Assembly (NCBI GenBank): GCA_016124425.1
Contig: WGNT01000073.1
Location: 1 to 58,129 of the forward strand
DNA length: 58,129 bases
Origin: Cytophagales bacterium
GTDB lineage: Bacteria > Bacteroidota > Bacteroidia > Cytophagales > Cyclobacteriaceae
Direction: 5' to 3'
Shown here one piece after another: positions 9,409-18,039 of the stretch. The translations under genes and the position numbers were made by a program. Every line of letters starts with the position of its first letter. Position 1 is the stretch's first letter. Below the pieces are notes generated by a model. The model had not been told where the DNA came from. It was given only the letters and a program-made list of their open reading frames with translations, and did not search any database.

Positions 9409-10880
9409 TGATTATGCAAGACCCATCGAACATATTTGCGGAAAGCCGCCGTGGATTTTTGAAAAAGGCCTCCCTAGGCTTTGGTTCCATCGCCTTGGCT
9501 TCTCTTCTGGGAAAGACCGGATCGTTTGCTGCCGACCAATTGTTGGCCAAATCCACCGACGGCATAGCTGCTGGCATCCTGAACGGCACCCATTTTCCCG
9601 CAAAGGCCAAACGGGTGATCTACCTCTTTCAAAGTGGAGGGCCCTCACAGATTGAAACCTTCGACTATAAACCCGAGCTGGTCAAGTGGCACGGACAGGA
9701 AATTCCCCCGTCCGTTCAGGGAACACAACGTAACTCAGGGATGGTTTCAGAGCAATCTACCTTTCCCTTAGTGAAGTCAATTTATGATTTTAAGCAATAT
9801 GGGCAGTCAGGAGCCTGGGTCAGTGAGTTGTTTCCCTATACCGCGCAGGTAGTGGATGACTTATGTATCATCAAGTCCATGATTACCGATGCCATCAACC
9901 ATGAACCGGCTGTGATGTTTATGCAGACTGGGAGTCAGCTTAGCGGGCGTCCGTCTATTGGTTCTTGGCTTAGCTACGGCTTGGGTAGCGACAACGAAAA
10001 CCTGCCAAACTTCGTGGTGCTTCTTTCTAAGAGTACCGGTGATCAACCCTTAAACTCCAATGCATGGAGTAACGGTTTCTTACCCTCCCACCATCAGGGG
10101 GTTCAGTTCCGGTCAGGCAAAGATCCGGTATTGTACCTCAATAATCCCCATGGCGTTCACGATCATGACCGGCGAAGAGCGCTCGATTTTATTTCGGAAT
10201 TGAATTCCCATCAATATGATCTTTGGAATGATCCGGAGATCCAGTCCAAAATCAGCCAATACGAAATGGCCTATAGGATGCAAAACTCTGTGCCTGATGC
10301 AGTGGATATGTCCAACGAACCAGACCACATCTATCAATTGTATGGTGAGGACGCACGTATCCCCGGTACCTACGCAGCAAACTGCCTCCAGGCAAGAAGG
10401 CTAGTGGAACGCGACGTAAAGTTCATCCAACTCTACCATATGGGATGGGATCAGCACGGTAATTTGCCCAGAGGGATCAAACAACAGGCGCTTAGCACCG
10501 ATCAGGCTACAGCTGGACTAATTATGGATCTGAAGCAACGGGGCTTGCTGGAAGATACCCTGGTAGTCTGGGGTGGGGAGTTTGGCCGTACCAGTTTTTC
10601 ACAGGGACGGCTTACGGCCGACAATTATGGAAGAGACCATCATCCCGGGTGCTTTACCATGTGGATGGCCGGTGCTGGCGTAAAGCCTGGAATGGTATAC
10701 GGTCAGACGGATGAATTCAGCTATAACGTTGCGGAGAAACCGGTACACGTGCACGATTTCCAAGCTACCCTCCTGCATCTTTTAGGCGTGGATCATGAGC
10801 GGCTTACCTTTAAGCACCAAGGGCGCCGATATAGGTTGACTGATGTTCATGGTCATGTAGTGAAAGATATTTTGACGTAG
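9408..10880 (+). CDS. DUF1501 family protein (sulfatase-like fold), Tat-type signal
   Basis: A 490-residue protein. Near its N-terminus is a twin-arginine signal, SRRGFLKKASLGFGS, followed by a hydrophobic stretch. The body has the DUF1501 signature: FQSGGPSQIETFDYKP near the start, MFMQTGSQLSGRPSIGSWLSYGLG in the middle, and VVWGGEFGRT with GRDHHPGCFTMWMAGAG near the end. DUF1501 proteins resemble the alkaline phosphatase/sulfatase fold and almost always sit beside a DUF1549/DUF1553 partner, as here. The start overlaps the stop of that partner (TAATG). It is exported and probably works with it; the substrate is unknown. Confidence 0.92.
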   Translation: MIMQDPSNIFAESRRGFLKKASLGFGSIALASLLGKTGSFAADQLLAKSTDGIAAGILNGTHFPAKAKRVIYLFQSGGPSQIETFDYKPELVKWHGQEIPPSVQGTQRNSGMVSEQSTFPLVKSIYDFKQYGQSGAWVSELFPYTAQVVDDLCIIKSMITDAINHEPAVMFMQTGSQLSGRPSIGSWLSYGLGSDNENLPNFVVLLSKSTGDQPLNSNAWSNGFLPSHHQGVQFRSGKDPVLYLNNPHGVHDHDRRRALDFISELNSHQYDLWNDPEIQSKISQYEMAYRMQNSVPDAVDMSNEPDHIYQLYGEDARIPGTYAANCLQARRLVERDVKFIQLYHMGWDQHGNLPRGIKQQALSTDQATAGLIMDLKQRGLLEDTLVVWGGEFGRTSFSQGRLTADNYGRDHHPGCFTMWMAGAGVKPGMVYGQTDEFSYNVAEKPVHVHDFQATLLHLLGVDHERLTFKHQGRRYRLTDVHGHVVKDILT

Positions 10881-10884
10881 GCAG

Positions 10885-11952
10885 ATGGCATCTCGAAGAA
10901 AGTTTCTCAAAAATGCCGCTACCGGAAGCGGAGCACTTATGGCAGCATCTTTTTTTCCGTTTCATATTAAACCGTCGAAACCTCGGTTGGAAGCGGAAAT
11001 TCTTGGTCATCGAGATTTTACTTATCGCATCGAACGGGAATGGAGTGACTTAAATCCGAACAACTATCCCGTGAATAACTGCCATGAAATGGTCATGGAT
11101 AGAAAGGGCCGTTTGATCATGTTGACTGATCATCCCAAAAATAATGTGATCATTTACGATACCGCTGGGAAACTGCTTGAGGCTTGGACGCTTGAACTGC
11201 CGCGAGCACATGGACTGAGCATTGCCGATGAAGGAGGGACGGAATTTCTTTTTATTACCGACCCGGGAAAGGGAAGGGTCTTGAAAACCACCCTTAGTGG
11301 ACGTGTGATTATGGAACTTGCTCATCCGGCAACGTTAGGGGTCTACGACACAAACAATGCCTACCGGCCTACTGAAACGGCTATCGGTCCGAATGGCGAT
11401 ATCTATGTGGCGGATGGCTACGGTTCCCAGTTTATAGTGCAGTATGACGCACAGGGAAACTTCCTTCGGAAGTTCGGCGGCGACAGTTTTTTGCAGCCGG
11501 ATAAATTTAAGCAAGTACACGGTGTTGCCATAGATTACCGGGATCAAGCTCAGCCCACCTTGTTATGTTCTGCCCGTATCAAAAATACCTTCAAACGGTT
11601 CAGCTTGGACGGGAAACACCTGGAAGATATTTACCTACCGGGAGCCTTTATTAGCCGTCCTGTCTTGAACGGCGATAACCTTTATTCGGGCGTTTGCTTC
11701 GGTATGACGGAGGGCAATTACAACATGCAACTTAACAGGGGCTTTGTAACCATTTTGGATAAAAACAATAGGGTCGTTTCCAATCCCGGCGGAACTGCCC
11801 CAAGCTATGTGGACGGTAGGCTGCAGCTAATGATGCAAGATACCCCGGTGTTTAAGCATTGCCATGACGTGTGCGTGGACCAGGACGAGAACTTGTATGT
11901 TTGCCAATGGAATGCAGGTGGGATTTATCCGTATAAGTTGCATAGGGTTTAG
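10885..11952 (+). CDS. Exported NHL/six-bladed beta-propeller protein, Tat-type signal
   Basis: A 355-residue protein starting four bases after the DUF1501 stop, so it is the third gene of that operon. The N-terminus SRRKFLKNAATGSGALMAASFF is a twin-arginine signal. The body has repeated blades of the NHL/SMP-30 kind: GRLIMLTDHPKNNVIIYDTAGKL, GPNGDIYVADGYGSQFIVQYDAQGNFLRKFG and DENLYVCQWNAGGIYPYKL. It is likely a periplasmic binding or scaffold protein, or a peptidylglycine-monooxygenase-like lyase propeller. Catalytic activity cannot be read from the sequence. Confidence 0.85.
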   Translation: MASRRKFLKNAATGSGALMAASFFPFHIKPSKPRLEAEILGHRDFTYRIEREWSDLNPNNYPVNNCHEMVMDRKGRLIMLTDHPKNNVIIYDTAGKLLEAWTLELPRAHGLSIADEGGTEFLFITDPGKGRVLKTTLSGRVIMELAHPATLGVYDTNNAYRPTETAIGPNGDIYVADGYGSQFIVQYDAQGNFLRKFGGDSFLQPDKFKQVHGVAIDYRDQAQPTLLCSARIKNTFKRFSLDGKHLEDIYLPGAFISRPVLNGDNLYSGVCFGMTEGNYNMQLNRGFVTILDKNNRVVSNPGGTAPSYVDGRLQLMMQDTPVFKHCHDVCVDQDENLYVCQWNAGGIYPYKLHRV

Positions 11953-12366
11953 GGGAGATGATATATGGTAAATATTTTATGATAGGTGATATGGATGGAT
12001 ATTAGGGAGTTGAAATACGGTGGATATATAGTGGAAATACTTGTGGAGGATATTGGTTGATATTAGATACTGATGGATATTGGGGTGGTTGAAAAACGGT
12101 GGATATATAGTGGAAATAAGGTTGAAATATTGATAGATACCTGGTTGCCGGAAGGTAGGTTAGATACTGATGGATATTTGGGAAATTGAAATAAGGTAGA
12201 AATAGGGTTGATATATGGTGGAAATATTTGTGGAGGATATTGGTTGATATTAGATACTGATGGATATTGGGGTGGTTGAAATACGGTGGATATAAAGTGG
12301 AAATAAGGTAGAAATATTTTTGGAAGATATTGGTTGATAGTTGATACTTATGGGTATTGGGGTTGA
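11953..12366. repeat. C-poor degenerate repeat tract with two 100-bp near-identical units
   Basis: This non-coding stretch is built from short variants of GGTTGATAT, GGTGGATAT, GGTGGAAAT and GGTAGAAAT. From 11953 to 12360 the + strand contains only about 12 cytosines in 408 bases. On top of this, a 100-bp unit at 12031-12130 recurs at 12218-12317 with four mismatches, and a decayed third partial copy lies at about 12317-12366. All frames are broken by stops. The strong strand asymmetry and nested periodicity are unlike the neighbouring genes. Confidence 0.85.
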
Positions 12367-12704
12367 GAACATTGCTTTGGGTACTCAGGCGGTAAGTACA
12401 AAGAAAGATGGGCGTGGCTCAATTTCCAGTTGGCGGCGTGGGCTTTAAACGAGCCATAAATTCCCGCAAATGCGTGGACATGGTGATCTCAGTAGCGATT
12501 TTTCGTCTTAGTTTTTGCTTTTTTTCTGTTTTGATTTAATCCTTGTTCCTAATAAATCTGATCGGTTTGATTAGCGGCATTTATTCAGCGCTTTTTATTA
12601 CCTTTGGAAGCCCTGAAAATTGGGGTAGGTTTAAATTTTCCCAAAACAAGGTACCATGCCTACTATAACTCTAAGATGGAACGAATTGCCAACTTGACGC
12701 TTTA
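12367..12704. other. Intergenic stretch without recognisable gene
   Basis: After the repeat tract the base composition returns to normal. Neither strand holds an open frame of useful length. The segment around 12370-12540 looks like a decayed fragment of something (GC-rich words followed by T-rich DNA), but I cannot assign it. The last 40 bases precede the acyltransferase start and should hold its promoter; no clear TAnnTTTG element was found. Confidence 0.4.
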
Positions 12705-13820
12705 ATGATAACAACTCAAACAAAACGGTTGCGGGAAATCGATTTTTTAAGAGGGGCCGCAATAGTATTAGTTCTGTTCAGGCATAAATTTCTTTTCCAA
12801 TTCACGACAACTATGGGCTGGATTGGAGTGGATTTGTTTTTTGTATTAAGTGGATTTCTTGTTTCTGGGTTATTGTTTAAAGAGTATTTGAGAGTTGGAC
12901 AAATTGATCCAAAGCGATTTTTGATTAGGAGAGGATTTAAAATTTATCCGATCTACTATCTATTTTACATACCTTACCTGATACCCCTCCTACTTAATGA
13001 CGAATTTAGCCTCACTGGCTTTTTGGCGGACATGGTATTTTTACAAAACTATGTGTTGGGCTGGGGATATGCCTATGCTGCGAGCTGGTCTCTGGCTATC
13101 GAAGAGCATTTCTACATTGGATTATCCCTTTTTTTATGGTTGGGCATAAAATATAAGAAGATCAGGTTGGAGGATACTTCAGCTCCACAGGCTGGTTCGA
13201 TTCCGTTTAGTAGGCTTATGATCGCGATATTGATACTGTGTTTTTGTATGCGTTTGATAAGTAATCTGGTATATCCTGAACAAATGGTCAGAAATACGAC
13301 GATGACCCATTTGCGGATCGATTCGCTTATTGCCGGAGTATACATTTCCTATCTGTTTTACTTTCGATATGATAGGCTCTTGTCGAATTTCAAAAAATAT
13401 AAAGTATTGCTACTATGTTTGGCTTTATTATTTTTAGTATGGACCCCGTTTATTGATCCTATTCCGTCCTTCTTTGTGAAGACGATAGGATTTACCATGC
13501 TCTACATTTCATTTGGGATAATTTTGCTTTATTTTGTGCTTCATTCCCGAATCAATGATCGCCTCAACTTTTTGTTCGGTAGGCGTACTGTTGATGTTTT
13601 GAGCAAGATAGGCTATTGTTCGTATTCTATTTATGTGATTCATACACTTATAAATTTTGCAAGTTATAATGTTTATTCCAGCTTGAACATAACCTATAAT
13701 CACTATATAGATTTTTTTGCAGCGACAATTTCCGCTATACTCATCGGCATGTTTATGACGTACATAGTAGAAGACTACTTTTTAAGGGTGAGAAATGCCA
13801 ATTTTCCGAACAAAGCTTAA
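12705..13820 (+). CDS. Acyltransferase 3 family membrane protein (OafA/YrhL-like)
   Basis: A 371-residue integral membrane protein with about ten hydrophobic segments. The opening LREIDFLRGAAIVLVLFRH is the acyltransferase-3 signature, with the key histidine in the first membrane segment, followed by GWIGVDLFFVLSGFLVSGLLFKEY and the basic motif KRFLIRRGFKIYPIYYLF. WSLAIEEHFYI supplies the conserved EEHFY motif. The family moves acyl groups, often acetyl, onto cell-surface sugars such as O-antigen or exopolysaccharide. No sugar-biosynthesis genes lie nearby, so the acceptor is unknown. Confidence 0.93.
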   Translation: MITTQTKRLREIDFLRGAAIVLVLFRHKFLFQFTTTMGWIGVDLFFVLSGFLVSGLLFKEYLRVGQIDPKRFLIRRGFKIYPIYYLFYIPYLIPLLLNDEFSLTGFLADMVFLQNYVLGWGYAYAASWSLAIEEHFYIGLSLFLWLGIKYKKIRLEDTSAPQAGSIPFSRLMIAILILCFCMRLISNLVYPEQMVRNTTMTHLRIDSLIAGVYISYLFYFRYDRLLSNFKKYKVLLLCLALLFLVWTPFIDPIPSFFVKTIGFTMLYISFGIILLYFVLHSRINDRLNFLFGRRTVDVLSKIGYCSYSIYVIHTLINFASYNVYSSLNITYNHYIDFFAATISAILIGMFMTYIVEDYFLRVRNANFPNKA

Positions 13821-14000
13821 TCGGATGATGCTGTATTCGCAAAGATTGTTTCCTTCGCTGCCCGGTTTCAGGTGGATAGCCCGAGGTAAAAGAGTAGCTA
13901 GGGAGTCGAACTTTTCGAAGTAATAGTACAATTAGTGGTTTTTTGCCTAGTCCATTATTAATTTAAGCGGTATTGTTTATGTCCGCCTATATGCAACACA

Positions 14001-14903
14001 ATGAATCAACCATTTATGAAGATTAATTTAGCTATTGTTTTTGTTGCTGTTTTAGCTTTCCCATCATGGTGTCAGACAATCGAAAGTGACAGTTCCTTTA
14101 CTTTTGCCTTTCTCACAGACATCCATTTAAAACCGGAAATGAACGCGCCGGTAGGATTTCAGATGGCGATTGACAAGGTAAATGAACTCAACCCGGACTT
14201 TGTGCTTAGTGGTGGGGACCAAGTGTATGATGTGATGCGTGGAAATCAGGAGCGGAGCGATTCCCTCTTTACCCTATACAAAGAGATGAGTAAAGGCTTC
14301 AACATGCCGGTTTATAACACCGTTGGGAATCATGATTTGTTTGGGATTTATGCCGAAAGCCCAGAAGACGAATCTCACCCCGATTACAAATACGGAATGT
14401 TTGAGCGCTATTTTGGAGACACCTACTACTCTTTCGACCACAAAGGCTGGCATTTTATCGTGTTGAATTCCCTTGATGTTACGGAGGATAAGCGCTACAA
14501 ATCAATAGTTCACAGCGATCAGTTGATTTGGCTTAAAAGGGATCTTGAAAAGGTAGCTTCGAAGACGCCGATCGTTGTCGTCACGCATATCCCTTTGGTC
14601 ACTGCCCGTACTCAGGTTACTGGCAGTGGACAACAGGTCGAAAATGCATCTGCTGTTTTTTCGATGTTAGAAAACCACAATCTAAAACTCGTATTGCAAG
14701 GACATATTCATTGGAAGGAATATGGACATGTAAATGACAGGTTTCACTTCATTACCGGAGGATCGATTGCCGGAAACGGATGGAAAGGACGAAGGCACAA
14801 TACCAAAGAGGGATTTGTGCTAATCAAAGTAACCGGATCAACACTTACATGGGAATACCTCGACCATGGTTGGGAGGCCAAACGCATTGAAATGGGTTGG
14901 TAG
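14001..14903 (+). CDS. Exported metallophosphoesterase (calcineurin-like)
   Basis: A 300-residue protein with an N-terminal signal peptide. Translation may start at 14001 or at the second ATG at 14016, which begins directly at MKINLAIVFVAVLAF. The five metallophosphoesterase motifs are present in order: FLTDIHL, SGGDQVYD, VGNHDLFG, VVVTHIPLV and LQGHIHWKEYGHV. These coordinate the two-metal centre. It is similar in layout to periplasmic or surface phosphodiesterases of the purple acid phosphatase/CpdA group. Substrate unknown; it stands alone. Confidence 0.92.
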   Translation: MNQPFMKINLAIVFVAVLAFPSWCQTIESDSSFTFAFLTDIHLKPEMNAPVGFQMAIDKVNELNPDFVLSGGDQVYDVMRGNQERSDSLFTLYKEMSKGFNMPVYNTVGNHDLFGIYAESPEDESHPDYKYGMFERYFGDTYYSFDHKGWHFIVLNSLDVTEDKRYKSIVHSDQLIWLKRDLEKVASKTPIVVVTHIPLVTARTQVTGSGQQVENASAVFSMLENHNLKLVLQGHIHWKEYGHVNDRFHFITGGSIAGNGWKGRRHNTKEGFVLIKVTGSTLTWEYLDHGWEAKRIEMGW

Positions 14904-14932
14904 TTGGCTGACGCCTATAGGCGCAAGCTAAC
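14903..14932 (+). terminator. Hairpin after metallophosphoesterase gene
   Basis: GTTGGCT and AGCTAAC flank CGCC-TATA-GGCG to give a long, slightly mismatched stem that begins in the stop codon of the metallophosphoesterase gene. No T-run follows, so it may act as a processing or stability hairpin instead of an intrinsic terminator. Confidence 0.4.
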
Positions 14933-14992
14933 GTGTTCCCATTCATCCATCGGGCAACGATTCATGTAAATGAAATCACAATAGTGTACAGG

Positions 14993-15226
14993 CTACCCTT
15001 CTAAAGCATCCAAGACGAGAAAATCATCCGTATTATTTCTTCCCTCACGTTTCTCGTCGTCCACATTCGTGGGAAATGTCCCGTTTTTGAGGTGCTCCTG
15101 ATAGATAAACGACTCGCTGTGAAACATTCCGCGTCCTGGAAAATAAAAGATGTGATCACCTTTTTTTATTTTCTTTTTGGTCTGCACACAAACTCCATCC
15201 TGCTTTGCATCAATAAACTTTCCCAT
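14993..15226 (-). CDS. Small conserved hypothetical protein, 77 residues
   Basis: A compact reading frame with no signal peptide. It starts MGKFIDAKQDGVCVQTKKKIKKGDHIFYFPG, a pattern I have seen in small Bacteroidota proteins of the form 'GKFI-AK-x-VCxxTxKxIKKGD', but I cannot name a function. The rest is charged and has a single cysteine in this copy. It lies on the same strand as the histone-like gene 142 bases upstream of it and could be co-transcribed from that side. Confidence 0.6.
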   Translation of the reverse strand: MGKFIDAKQDGVCVQTKKKIKKGDHIFYFPGRGMFHSESFIYQEHLKNGTFPTNVDDEKREGRNNTDDFLVLDALEG

Positions 15227-15351
15227 ATCTTACGTACTTTTTGAAAAAAAAGTGGGACGGGCAGTTAACCCGTTTTTCCACTACTTTGCCCTTATAAAAG
15301 CATTTTAAAGGCCTGCTATACTTAATTTAACTTCAAAGGCATAAACCCATT

Positions 15352-15380
15352 TAATTCCGGTTTGATATCAACCGGAATTT
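15352..15380. terminator. Inverted repeat overlapping the stop of the histone-like gene
   Basis: AATTCCGGTT and AACCGGAATT form a perfect 10-bp stem around a 7-base loop, covering the last codons and stop of the histone-like gene. A run of five T follows on the + strand, while the minus-strand side has only a weak T content. It could terminate in either direction. Confidence 0.55.
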
Positions 15381-15544
15381 TTCATGTCTTGTACTTCTTT
15401 TCTGATATCCTGTGCAAGATTCTTGAGATCCATTAATCCTTTTCTAATTCGCGTTCCGGCTGCTTTGTTCTTCGCTTCATAAAACTTCTCAAAATCAGCT
15501 TCCATGCCGTCAACAAGTGCCTTAACTTCCTGAAATTTACTCAT
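15368..15544 (-). CDS. Histone H1-like (Hc1-type) small protein
   Basis: A 58-codon gene. Reading down from the ATG at 15544 gives MSKFQEVKALVDGMEADFEK, then FYEAKNKAAGTRIRKGLMDL, then KNLAQDIRKEVQDMKNSG. The pattern EADFEKFYExxNKAAGTRxRKGxxxLKNLAQDIRKEVQDMKN is the Hc1-type histone-like family found across Bacteroidota. It is predicted to be helical and basic, binds DNA, and probably has a nucleoid-packing or regulatory role. The gene ends inside an inverted repeat. Family assignment is from memory of the pattern and I regard it as strong. Confidence 0.88.
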   Translation of the reverse strand: MSKFQEVKALVDGMEADFEKFYEAKNKAAGTRIRKGLMDLKNLAQDIRKEVQDMKNSG

Positions 15545-15915
15545 GTTCTTTAATGTTTTGGGTTAATTTGAATGGTCTTTTGTTTAAAGATAAACAAAAT
15601 TTTCAACTTCCACCTATTTGAAAGTGTAAATGAGGTCTTCTTGTTCAATAATTTTTTAACTATTTTGGCTAAGCGTTCTGTGCAGTGACATGCCCGAATC
15701 GCCCGATAGGCAATTTTCCTTGAAACCGGCAAATAGCCTCTAATCCTCAGCCTCAGCTTTATTTTACCATAAATATGGATTACCTAATAGAAATTTCGTA
15801 TTATACCCCAAATAGCCGTATATTTATTTGCCAGCATCGATCTGCTGTTATTCAGCAAAAGAGCGTTCAGGAACAGGATAATTTTCAAAAAACTACTATC
15901 AAAAAAAAATTGCCA
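15545..15915. other. Intergenic stretch before gamma-glutamyltransferase
   Basis: AT-rich DNA holding the 5' regions of two divergent genes, the histone-like gene (minus) and the gamma-glutamyltransferase (plus). A weak 60-codon open frame on the minus strand at 15550-15732 has no family resemblance and is not called. No convincing promoter was found. Confidence 0.4.
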
Positions 15916-17607
15916 ATGCGGATAATTATTCAAACGTTAGCGCTATTTTGGCTGCTTGGAGCCGAATTGGCCTCCGCTCAGGACCGACTCTCAGGGCAGT
16001 TGTTTGCTACGCGCTCGGAGGTGCTCGCCCGGAATGGGATGGTGGCTACAAATCATCCCCTCGCTACCCAAGTTGGACTGGACATCTTAAAACAGGGCGG
16101 AAGTGCCATCGATGCCGCCATTGCGGCAAATGCCTTGCTAGGCTTTGCAGATCCCGGAATGAACGGTATTGGAGGGGATTTGTTTGCCATCGTTTGGGAT
16201 GCAAAGACACAGCGTCTTTATGGGCTAAATGCAAGCGGAAGATCGGCAAAGTCTCTGACTTATTCAAAACTCATTGAACTTATCGATACGGGCATGCCGC
16301 GCACAACGGGCCCCTTATCAGTTTCCACCCCCGGTTGCGTGGATGGATGGTTTGAACTGAATAAACGGTTTGGAAAGTTACCCATGGCAGATCTTCTCCA
16401 ACCTACGATCGACTATGCACGAGAGGGAATTCCGATACCACAAGAAGTTGCTGACAATTTTTTGAGCGTTGAAGAGCGCGTATTGGCTTCAGATAATACA
16501 ACATTTAAGAACACGTTTTTTTTAGGTGATCGCTTCCCAAGAAAAGGAGAGATTTTTAGAAATCCTGATTTGGCGAACTCACTATCGCTAATTGCCCAAC
16601 AGGGTAGGGATGCCTTTTACAACGGACCTATAGGGCGTAAAATCGCAGACCACCTACAAGCTAAAGGGGCTTTCCTTACTACGGATGACCTTTCTTCCCA
16701 TATTTCGGAATGGATTGATCCCATTTCTGTGAATTACCGGGGATATGATGTATGGGAAATGCCTCCAAACGGTCAGGGCATGGCTGCATTGCAGATGTTG
16801 ACTCTATTGGAAGGATTTGATCTAGCCAAGATGGGGTATGGGAGTGCAGATCACCTGCACTACTTTCTGGAAGCCAAAAAGCTCGCCTATGAAGATATGG
16901 CAGCCTTTTACGGTGATCCCTCAGAAAGCAATATTCCTATAGACACTTTACTATCCGAAGAATATGCTGCTGCGCGTCGGACGCTTATTAGTTCTGGAAA
17001 AGCGGGAATTTATGAGCCCGGTCTTCCCGTAGGCGATCATACCATCTACTTAACTGCGGCGGATAAGGAGGGAAACATGATCTCATTAATACAGAGTAAC
17101 TCGGCGTTGTTTGGATCCTATGAAGTTCCGGAGGGATTAGGATTCCCCCTTCAAAACCGGGCTGCAGGATTTGTAATGACCCCCGGACATGCAAATGTGT
17201 ATGCACCGGGTAAGCGACCCTTCCATACGATTATTCCAGCTTTTGTAACGAAAGACGGAAAGCCCTTTTTAAGTTTCGGACTTATGGGAGGAGATATGCA
17301 GACCCAAGGCCATGTACAAATAATCATGAACCTTATCGATTTTGGGATGAATCTTCAAGAAGCGGGAGATGCGCCAAGGGTTTATCATCAGGGTTCCCGT
17401 CCACAGACTGGACATATAGACGATGTAGGTACTGCCTTTGTGGAATCGGGATTTTCCTATAGCGTATTAAGAGAGCTGATGCTTCGAGGGCATAATATTG
17501 GTATGAATACCGGTATCTTTGGCGGTTACCAGGCGATAATGCTCAAAGAAGGTGTTTATTATGGAGCTACTGAATCAAGAAAGGACGGTCAAGCGGCAGG
17601 ATATTAG
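15916..17607 (+). CDS. ggt: Gamma-glutamyltransferase (gamma-glutamyl transpeptidase)
   Basis: 563 residues from the chosen start. The frame is open for 47 codons further upstream (to 15775), but the ATG at 15916 gives a clean signal peptide (IIIQTLALFWLLGAELASAQ), so the upstream part is treated as leader. The large-subunit region has VATNHPLATQVGLDILKQGGSAIDAAIA and GIGGDLFAIVWD. The autoprocessing threonine is T376 in GDHTIYLTAADKEGN, with QSNSALFGSYEVPEGLGFPLQNR downstream. The enzyme is made as a proenzyme, cleaves itself into two subunits, and transfers or hydrolyses gamma-glutamyl groups, such as those of glutathione, in the periplasm. A strong terminator follows. Confidence 0.93.
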   Translation: MRIIIQTLALFWLLGAELASAQDRLSGQLFATRSEVLARNGMVATNHPLATQVGLDILKQGGSAIDAAIAANALLGFADPGMNGIGGDLFAIVWDAKTQRLYGLNASGRSAKSLTYSKLIELIDTGMPRTTGPLSVSTPGCVDGWFELNKRFGKLPMADLLQPTIDYAREGIPIPQEVADNFLSVEERVLASDNTTFKNTFFLGDRFPRKGEIFRNPDLANSLSLIAQQGRDAFYNGPIGRKIADHLQAKGAFLTTDDLSSHISEWIDPISVNYRGYDVWEMPPNGQGMAALQMLTLLEGFDLAKMGYGSADHLHYFLEAKKLAYEDMAAFYGDPSESNIPIDTLLSEEYAAARRTLISSGKAGIYEPGLPVGDHTIYLTAADKEGNMISLIQSNSALFGSYEVPEGLGFPLQNRAAGFVMTPGHANVYAPGKRPFHTIIPAFVTKDGKPFLSFGLMGGDMQTQGHVQIIMNLIDFGMNLQEAGDAPRVYHQGSRPQTGHIDDVGTAFVESGFSYSVLRELMLRGHNIGMNTGIFGGYQAIMLKEGVYYGATESRKDGQAAGY

Positions 17608-17622
17608 CCAACATAGGTTGGC

Positions 17623-17655
17623 AAAAAAAAACCCAGACCGATCGGTCTGGGTTTT
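17623..17655 (+). terminator. Intrinsic terminator after ggt
   Basis: AAAACCCAGACCGATCGGTCTGGGTTTT is a perfect palindrome 16 bases after the ggt stop, flanked by an A-run on the left and a T-run on the right. It can serve in both directions, and the Lys-rich small gene on the other strand ends just beyond it. Quoted here in parts: arm AAACCCAGACCG, arm CGGTCTGGGTTT. Confidence 0.85.
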
Positions 17656-17690
17656 GGACTTGTTTTACGTCGGACAGATAGCTTCAAAGC

Positions 17691-17801
17691 CTATCCGCTT
17701 TTCTTCTTATCTTCTTTTTTTACTTTTTTATCCGCCCGCTTTTCCAATAAGGTCTTGCCTTTTTTCTTCGGGTCTTTTTTTTCACCTTTATCTTTGCTCA
17801 T
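17691..17801 (-). CDS. Lysine-rich 36-residue peptide
   Basis: A short open frame from ATG at 17801 to TAG at 17691: MSKDKGEKKDPKKKGKTLLE then KRADKKVKKEDKKKSG. About 15 of 36 residues are lysine, and no hydrophobic segment is present. Small Lys-rich proteins beginning MSKDKG are common in Bacteroidota. The ribosome-binding site is poor, and the converging ggt terminator lies just past its stop. It is likely cytoplasmic, and nucleic acid binding is possible. Coding status is plausible but not proven. Confidence 0.5.
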   Translation of the reverse strand: MSKDKGEKKDPKKKGKTLLEKRADKKVKKEDKKKSG

Positions 17802-18039
17802 GACTTTCTGATTTTCATGAAAATTTACTGGAAATTAATTTCAAATCCATTAAAAAACATGGAAATATTTTTCATTAAAACCCTGGATTTTCTACTATTA
17901 CATGCTAAAAAATATGCGTCAAGTCATATTTTGGCAGTGCAATTACTTGAACAGCTGCTGGAAAAGGCTTCTTGTTGATGCGTTGTTGATAAAAAGGGTT
18001 AGCTGCAGGCTTTACGCCCTACGGGTAATCACTCGGCCG

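Noticed and set aside
11953..12366. CRISPR array
   Set aside because: Repeats are degenerate and nested with no constant repeat plus unique spacers, and no cas genes are present.
12361..12540. Possible pseudogene after the C-poor tract
   Set aside because: Neither strand gives an unbroken frame with recognisable protein similarity; I left it as an unassigned stretch.
15550..15732. 60-codon frame on the minus strand upstream of the histone-like gene
   Set aside because: No ribosome-binding site, no family resemblance, composition of non-coding AT-rich DNA.
15775..15915. 47 extra codons at the front of the gamma-glutamyltransferase
   Set aside because: The ATG at 15916 gives a proper signal peptide; the extra codons do not resemble the family.
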